Below are positions 31,183-34,165 of a stretch of 34,165 nucleotides of DNA, piece by piece (the stretch's first letter is position 1; each line of letters starts with the position of its first letter). Source of the DNA: an uncultured Oscillospiraceae bacterium (lineage in GTDB: Bacteria; Bacillota; Clostridia; Oscillospirales; Oscillospiraceae); assembly GCA_947631845.1 (NCBI GenBank), contig CANRMY010000026.1, forward strand, positions 1 through 34,165, written 5' to 3'. The notes under the pieces were generated by a model, which saw only the letters and a program-made list of their open reading frames with translations, did no database searches and was not told where the DNA came from. Both the position numbers and the translations under genes were made by a program.

Positions 31183-31853
31183 TTCTTCCATCTGTACCCC
31201 ATCCCCCAGATCGTCTCGATAAACTCCTGCCCTGTGACCTCTAAGAGCTTTTGGCGTATTTTGCGGATATGTTCCTTGATGACCTTGCTGCCGCCCTCGG
31301 CGTCCAGCCCCCAAATCAGCTCGTACATCCGCTCCCGGTCGAAGATCTGGCCCTGGTTCATCACAAGAAATTCAATGACCTCATATTCCCGCCTGGAGAA
31401 GCGTATCTCCCGGCCCTCCCACAGCACCCTCCGGCCCGTCAGGTCAACGATCAGCCCGCGGGAGGTGATGAGCTGGCCGTCCCGCCGCTGACGCCGGTCC
31501 CGCCGCAGGTGCGCCGCGATCCGGGCCGACAGCTCCGAAAGGCTGAAGGGCTTGGTGATGTAGTCGTCGCCCCCGGCCTGAAATCCCCGGATCTTGTCCT
31601 GCTCGGTGATCCTCGCCGTGAGGAAAAGGATAGGGCAGCTCACCGCGTCCCGTATGGCCCTGCACAGCTCCAGCCCGTCCATCCCCGGCATATTGATGTC
31701 CAGCAGAATTAGATCCGGCCGCGTGCCCAGCTCGTCCAGCACCTCCTGGCTGTTTTTCGCCAGCGTGACCGCATATCCCTCCCGCTCCAAATGCGCCGAA
31801 AGAATATCCACCAGCATCGCCTCGTCGTCTGCTATCAAAATCCTGTACCCCAT
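31179..31853 (-). CDS. OmpR-family response regulator
   Basis: A DNA-binding regulator of 224 residues. The receiver has the acidic pair D9-D10, Asp52 in LILLDINMPGMDG, Thr in FLTARITE and Lys in DDYITKPFSL. The winged helix has IRFSRREYEVIEFLVMN and KVIKEHIRKIRQKL with GMGYRWKK at the end. The ribosome site GAGGTG lies 5-10 nt before the ATG. It is translationally coupled to its kinase. Direct repeats in its own promoter suggest autoregulation, and the envelope operon is the likely target. Confidence 0.92.
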   Translation of the reverse strand: MGYRILIADDEAMLVDILSAHLEREGYAVTLAKNSQEVLDELGTRPDLILLDINMPGMDGLELCRAIRDAVSCPILFLTARITEQDKIRGFQAGGDDYITKPFSLSELSARIAAHLRRDRRQRRDGQLITSRGLIVDLTGRRVLWEGREIRFSRREYEVIEFLVMNQGQIFDRERMYELIWGLDAEGGSKVIKEHIRKIRQKLLEVTGQEFIETIWGMGYRWKK

Positions 31854-31879
31854 ACCGTCACCTCGCTGTCATGACTATC

Positions 31880-31919
31880 ATGTTAAAAACATACCGCCAA
31901 AAAGTCAAGAAAAAGTCAA
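31880..31919 (-). promoter_or_regulatory. Promoter of the second two-component system, with 11-bp direct repeat
   Basis: On the minus strand TTGACTTTTTC and TTGACTTTTTG stand in tandem (hexamers at 31919-31914 and 31908-31903). The second TTGACT is a good -35, with TAACAT (31885-31880) 17 bp on. The 11-bp repeat is the spacing typical of OmpR-family binding sites, which suggests autoregulation. Confidence 0.6.
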
Positions 31920-31939
31920 AAGGACACCGCAGTCGCCGG

Positions 31940-31968
31940 TTGATTTTTTCCCGTCTATGTGGTATCTT
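31940..31968 (+). promoter_or_regulatory. Promoter of the small membrane protein and CPBP protease genes
   Basis: TTGATT (31940-31945) and TATCTT (31963-31968) are 17 bp apart, about 60 bp upstream of the first start codon and divergent from the two-component promoter. Confidence 0.45.
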
Positions 31969-32027
31969 TTTCTACATTAAACGGCCAAACGCGAGATCGC
32001 GCGAAAATCTGATCCTGGAGGTAGAAA

Positions 32028-32342
32028 ATGCGAATCATACTGTGCATTGTGAGCGTTCTTTTTGGCGGGCTGTCCATGATAGCCGCTTTCCATCAAATGA
32101 AAGGGAAACAAAAGCCGGTTTCCGCCATTCTTATGATTGCCGACTCCCTGTTGCTGTTGGCCGCCGTACTGTGCAATATACTGGGACGGCGGATCGATTG
32201 GGTAATCGCCCTGCTCGGGTGTATCGCCATCTGTGCCGCCGCGATTTGGAACGGCAAAAAGAGTGGGCAGCTTCACATACAGCATCACATCATTCGCATT
32301 GCCCTGTCCCTGCTCCTGATCATCGGCTTCGCGGTTTTATAG
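32028..32342 (+). CDS. Small membrane protein of unknown function
   Basis: A 104-residue protein with about four predicted transmembrane helices (residues about 3-20, 31-50, 56-73 and 86-103) separated by short basic turns. GGAGG lies 6 nt before the ATG. It ends 14 bp before the CPBP protease start, so the two are probably co-transcribed. No family is recognised. Such small proteins are sometimes partners or substrates of the neighbouring membrane protease, which is only a guess here. Confidence 0.7.
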   Translation: MRIILCIVSVLFGGLSMIAAFHQMKGKQKPVSAILMIADSLLLLAAVLCNILGRRIDWVIALLGCIAICAAAIWNGKKSGQLHIQHHIIRIALSLLLIIGFAVL

Positions 32343-32356
32343 GGGGAAAAGCGCAT

Positions 32357-33184
32357 ATGGACAGCGGTATCTCTATCGGAGAGGGCGTTTTGTGGATCCT
32401 CGGGTGGTTTGGCGTTATGCTGTTCTATACGCTTTTGGATGTGGCGGTATGGAGAAAATTAGCGCCCGGTCGCGCAAGGCTCCTGAATTTGATTTCATCC
32501 GCACTCTGTATGGGAGGCTATTTGCTTCTGCTGAAAACAAAAGGCCATTTTCAGCTTGACCTGACTTATGGCATCACACTTCAAGGCATGCTCCTGGCGG
32601 CAGGCTGTGCGGCAGCGTTGTACTTTCTTTTGGACAGGTTTTTAGACCCCCTATTGGAGGGAATGTTTCTGGGAAGCGAGGAGCGGTATCAGGAGACGCT
32701 TCGACATTTGAGCGAAGCGCCAGTGAGCAGCTTCCTTCAGGTCTGTATCCTTGCACCGTTCATGGAGGAGCTGCTGATGAGGGGCTTTCTGCTTGGCGGG
32801 TTATCGGCAAACTACGGAAAAGTAACCGCGCTTGTCCTGTCCTCGGCGGTCTTCGCGCTGCTCCATTTCAATATGGTGCAAACTCTTTCCGCGCTGATCT
32901 GCGGCGTGGTCTTAGGCTTGATCTACTTACGAACCGGCTCGGTCGTCTGCTGCATAACGGCACACGCGGGGTATAATATGATTTCATATTTCACAATGAT
33001 CTTGCCGATCGTCAAAAAGTCATTAAATCGGTTTGACCCCACCGCCCTGCGCGCCGCTTTGTCTGTCGCCGTGGCGCAATTGTTGCCCCCGTGCCGTGGT
33101 TTTCCGGGCGGCAGCCCGGCCCCACTGAGAGCGAAGGCGTATTTGTTTGTGCGCAATTTTCCCCCGGCTATTCAGATAGAGTGA
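32357..33184 (+). CDS. CPBP-family intramembrane glutamic protease
   Basis: A membrane protease of the Abi/CAAX (Rce1-like) family, 275 residues with about eight helices. The family motifs are present: E137-E138 and R142 in FMEELLMRGFLLGGL, H170 in FALLHFN, and H203 with N207 in CITAHAGYN. Roles in other bacteria include bacteriocin self-immunity and membrane-protein turnover. ATG 32357 has AGGGGG at the right distance; a longer open frame upstream overlaps the small membrane gene and was rejected. The last 50 residues (from RFDPTALRAALSV) lack family character and end next to the recombinase repeat, so the native C-terminus may have been replaced. Confidence 0.85.
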   Translation: MDSGISIGEGVLWILGWFGVMLFYTLLDVAVWRKLAPGRARLLNLISSALCMGGYLLLLKTKGHFQLDLTYGITLQGMLLAAGCAAALYFLLDRFLDPLLEGMFLGSEERYQETLRHLSEAPVSSFLQVCILAPFMEELLMRGFLLGGLSANYGKVTALVLSSAVFALLHFNMVQTLSALICGVVLGLIYLRTGSVVCCITAHAGYNMISYFTMILPIVKKSLNRFDPTALRAALSVAVAQLLPPCRGFPGGSPAPLRAKAYLFVRNFPPAIQIE

Positions 33185-33193
33185 TGGTATGTT

Positions 33194-33712
33194 GTGTGTT
33201 TGCATAAACGGCAGGAGATGCAAGGTGAGCTCGTTGCCCTCTTATGGTTCAACCTCGACGAGCAGTCGATGACGCTGAACATCTGCAAACAGGCCGCCGG
33301 AGTCAAAGGCGGCGGAGTGAAGGTCACGCGGCCCAAAACGGAAACCTCCATCCGCAGAATTTCCCTGTCCCAAGAAACCATCGACGTCTTGAAAGCCGAA
33401 CACGCCAAGCACCCAGAGCTTGAGATCATGTTTCCCTCCCCAAAGACGCTGGGGATGTACTACCCCGATTCCGTCACGGCAATTCACAACAAGATTCTCA
33501 AAAGCGCCGGACTCCCACACATACGTCTGCACGACCTGAGACATACGTTCGCAACTCTGGCTCTCCAGAACGGCGTTGACGTGAAGACCGTGTCCTCCAT
33601 CCTCGGCCACTACGACGCCGGCTTCACCCTCCGCACCTACACCCACGTCACCACAAAAATGCAGGAGGAAGCCGCCGCCACCATGGGCAAGCTGATCGGG
33701 GCGAGCGCATGA
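33194..33712 (+). pseudogene. Tyrosine recombinase/integrase, C-terminal catalytic fragment (copy 2)
   Basis: The same remnant as at 11818-12315. It carries HDLRHTFATLALQNGVDVKT, SSILGHY and TLRTYTHVT with the nucleophile Tyr. The upstream junction reads E-M-Q-G-E-L-V-A-L-L-W, so a little more of the box preceding the first strand survives than in copy 1, but the Arg of that box is missing. It opens with GTG and no clear ribosome site. Most differences from copy 1 are third-position or conservative, which indicates that both were under selection before truncation. Confidence 0.8.
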
Positions 33713-33933
33713 GTAAAAATGACACAGCCATAACTAAAAAAAGGCCGTGGGACGCCAACTCCCACGGCCTTGTGCTGTCCGGTCCTTTCCGCTCCGAAAT
33801 CCCGTTGGGGTCAAAAGTGGGTCAGAACGCGATCAACCCGAAATCTATCGGAGGGAAGGGATGGGAAGGGGAACCGTCAGGGTTCCCCTTCTGATTCAAT
33901 CACTCACCCTCCTCTACCACGAAAAAACCGCCC
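33233..33933 (+). repeat. 0.7-kb direct repeat, copy 2
   Basis: Partner of 11836-12536 in the same orientation. It includes the hairpin AAGGCCGTGGGA (33741-33752) / TCCCACGGCCTT (33760-33771), the tandem GGGTCA motif near 33810, and the GAAGGGGAACC hairpin. Homology ends in the middle of what is the terminator in copy 1. Confidence 0.75.
33735..33771 (-). terminator. Hairpin with U-run, copy 2
   Basis: A perfect 12-bp stem with a 7-nt loop, followed on the minus strand by a run of seven T residues. It is equivalent to 12338-12374. Confidence 0.55.
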
Positions 33934-34081
33934 GTTTGGCGGGTGTCCGTAAGAAAGTTTTGAAACAAAATTTGATTACGGCATCTGTCAGACAGGATTG
34001 GGACAATAAAAAAGTACGGAGCGGGTAGTTTCCGATAAGACAGTCTCACCAATGGGTTGAATTTCCATGCTGCATTAAACA
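33934..34081. other. Short region without recognisable gene
   Basis: Lower in G+C than the repeat. No supported open frame, promoter or RNA structure is seen. It separates repeat copy 2 from the ApbE-like fragment and may be the outer flank of the inserted region. Confidence 0.3.
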
Positions 34082-34165
34082 TTACACCTTCTCATAATTG
34101 CCGGAGGTTACCACCGCACAGTCGGAAGCCGTCAACACCCCTACAGTGTCGTTCTCAAACGGGCT
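34082..34165 (-). pseudogene. ApbE-like (FAD:protein FMN transferase) fragment, prematurely ended
   Basis: On the minus strand the window's last 84 bp read SPFENDTVGVLTASDCAVVT, then SGNYEKV and a stop. ApbE proteins have a conserved stretch of this kind (a hydrophobic strand, then A-V-V-T-S-G-x-Y-E). In ApbE this point is well inside the protein, with about 80-100 residues still to follow, so the gene is cut here. The rest lies outside the window. The match is short. Confidence 0.5.

Noticed and set aside
31871-33184. Single 437-codon frame covering the small membrane gene and the CPBP protease
   Set aside because: The first 160 codons lie out of frame over the small membrane gene, and the CPBP start at 32357 has its own ribosome site.

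Overview
The window looks like a chromosomal stretch of a G+C-rich clostridial Firmicute, possibly Oscillospiraceae-like. This rests on strong AGGAGG-type ribosome binding sites, the gene order pstSCAB-phoU-phoPR, TTTACA-type Pho boxes, DUF4358 and lipoprotein-rich operons, and clostridial families (DUF5348, JetA, serine recombinases with a replaced C-terminus). No rRNA or complete tRNA is present, so the taxonomy is inference.

Layout. (1) 1-3000 is a gene graveyard: the tail of an ABC permease, then an AAC(6')-type acetyltransferase running straight into fragments of two GH78 alpha-L-rhamnosidases, a short-chain dehydrogenase tail and a broken MmcQ/YjbR gene. An intact DNA-3-methyladenine glycosylase I (tag) follows. 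(2) 3684-10035, minus strand, is a complete phosphate module: pstS, pstC, pstA, pstB, phoU, then response regulator and PhoR-type kinase, with 11-bp-phased Pho-box candidates before pstS and again before the regulator pair. (3) 10164-11795, plus strand: a promoter, a long structured leader RNA (yybP-ykoY/Mn riboswitch-like) ending in an intrinsic terminator, and an ArsB/NhaD-type ion transporter. (4) 11836-12536 and 33233-33933 are two diverged 0.7-kb direct repeats. Each carries the C-terminal catalytic half of a tyrosine recombinase plus conserved hairpins, and together they bracket about 21 kb. (5) 12618-16177, minus strand: an XRE regulator, a large serine recombinase whose zinc-ribbon region is replaced by another domain, and three stand-alone relatives of that domain. 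(6) 16654-22976 is an accessory and defence zone: DUF5348, a Wadjet jetA remnant cut by an IS3-family element, a tRNA 3' remnant, an Abi_2/AbiF HEPN gene with an upstream hairpin RNA, and a TOTE-type primase-helicase. (7) 23028-31853, minus strand: a two-component system followed by a six-gene envelope operon (repeat-bearing lipoprotein, ABC ATPase, double-length permease, SGNH hydrolase, DUF4358 lipoprotein, amidase). (8) 32028-33184, plus strand: a small membrane protein and a CPBP protease. The second recombinase fragment and an ApbE-like fragment end the window.

How the parts work together. The Pst transporter, PhoU and the two-component pair form one self-contained phosphate sensing and uptake circuit. 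The second two-component system probably controls the envelope operon beside it. Most of the rest is mobile or defence DNA in various states of decay. The most interesting candidates are the serine-recombinase operon with four copies of one uncharacterised domain, the structured leader RNA at 10200-10503, and the AbiF hairpin RNA next to the TOTE gene.
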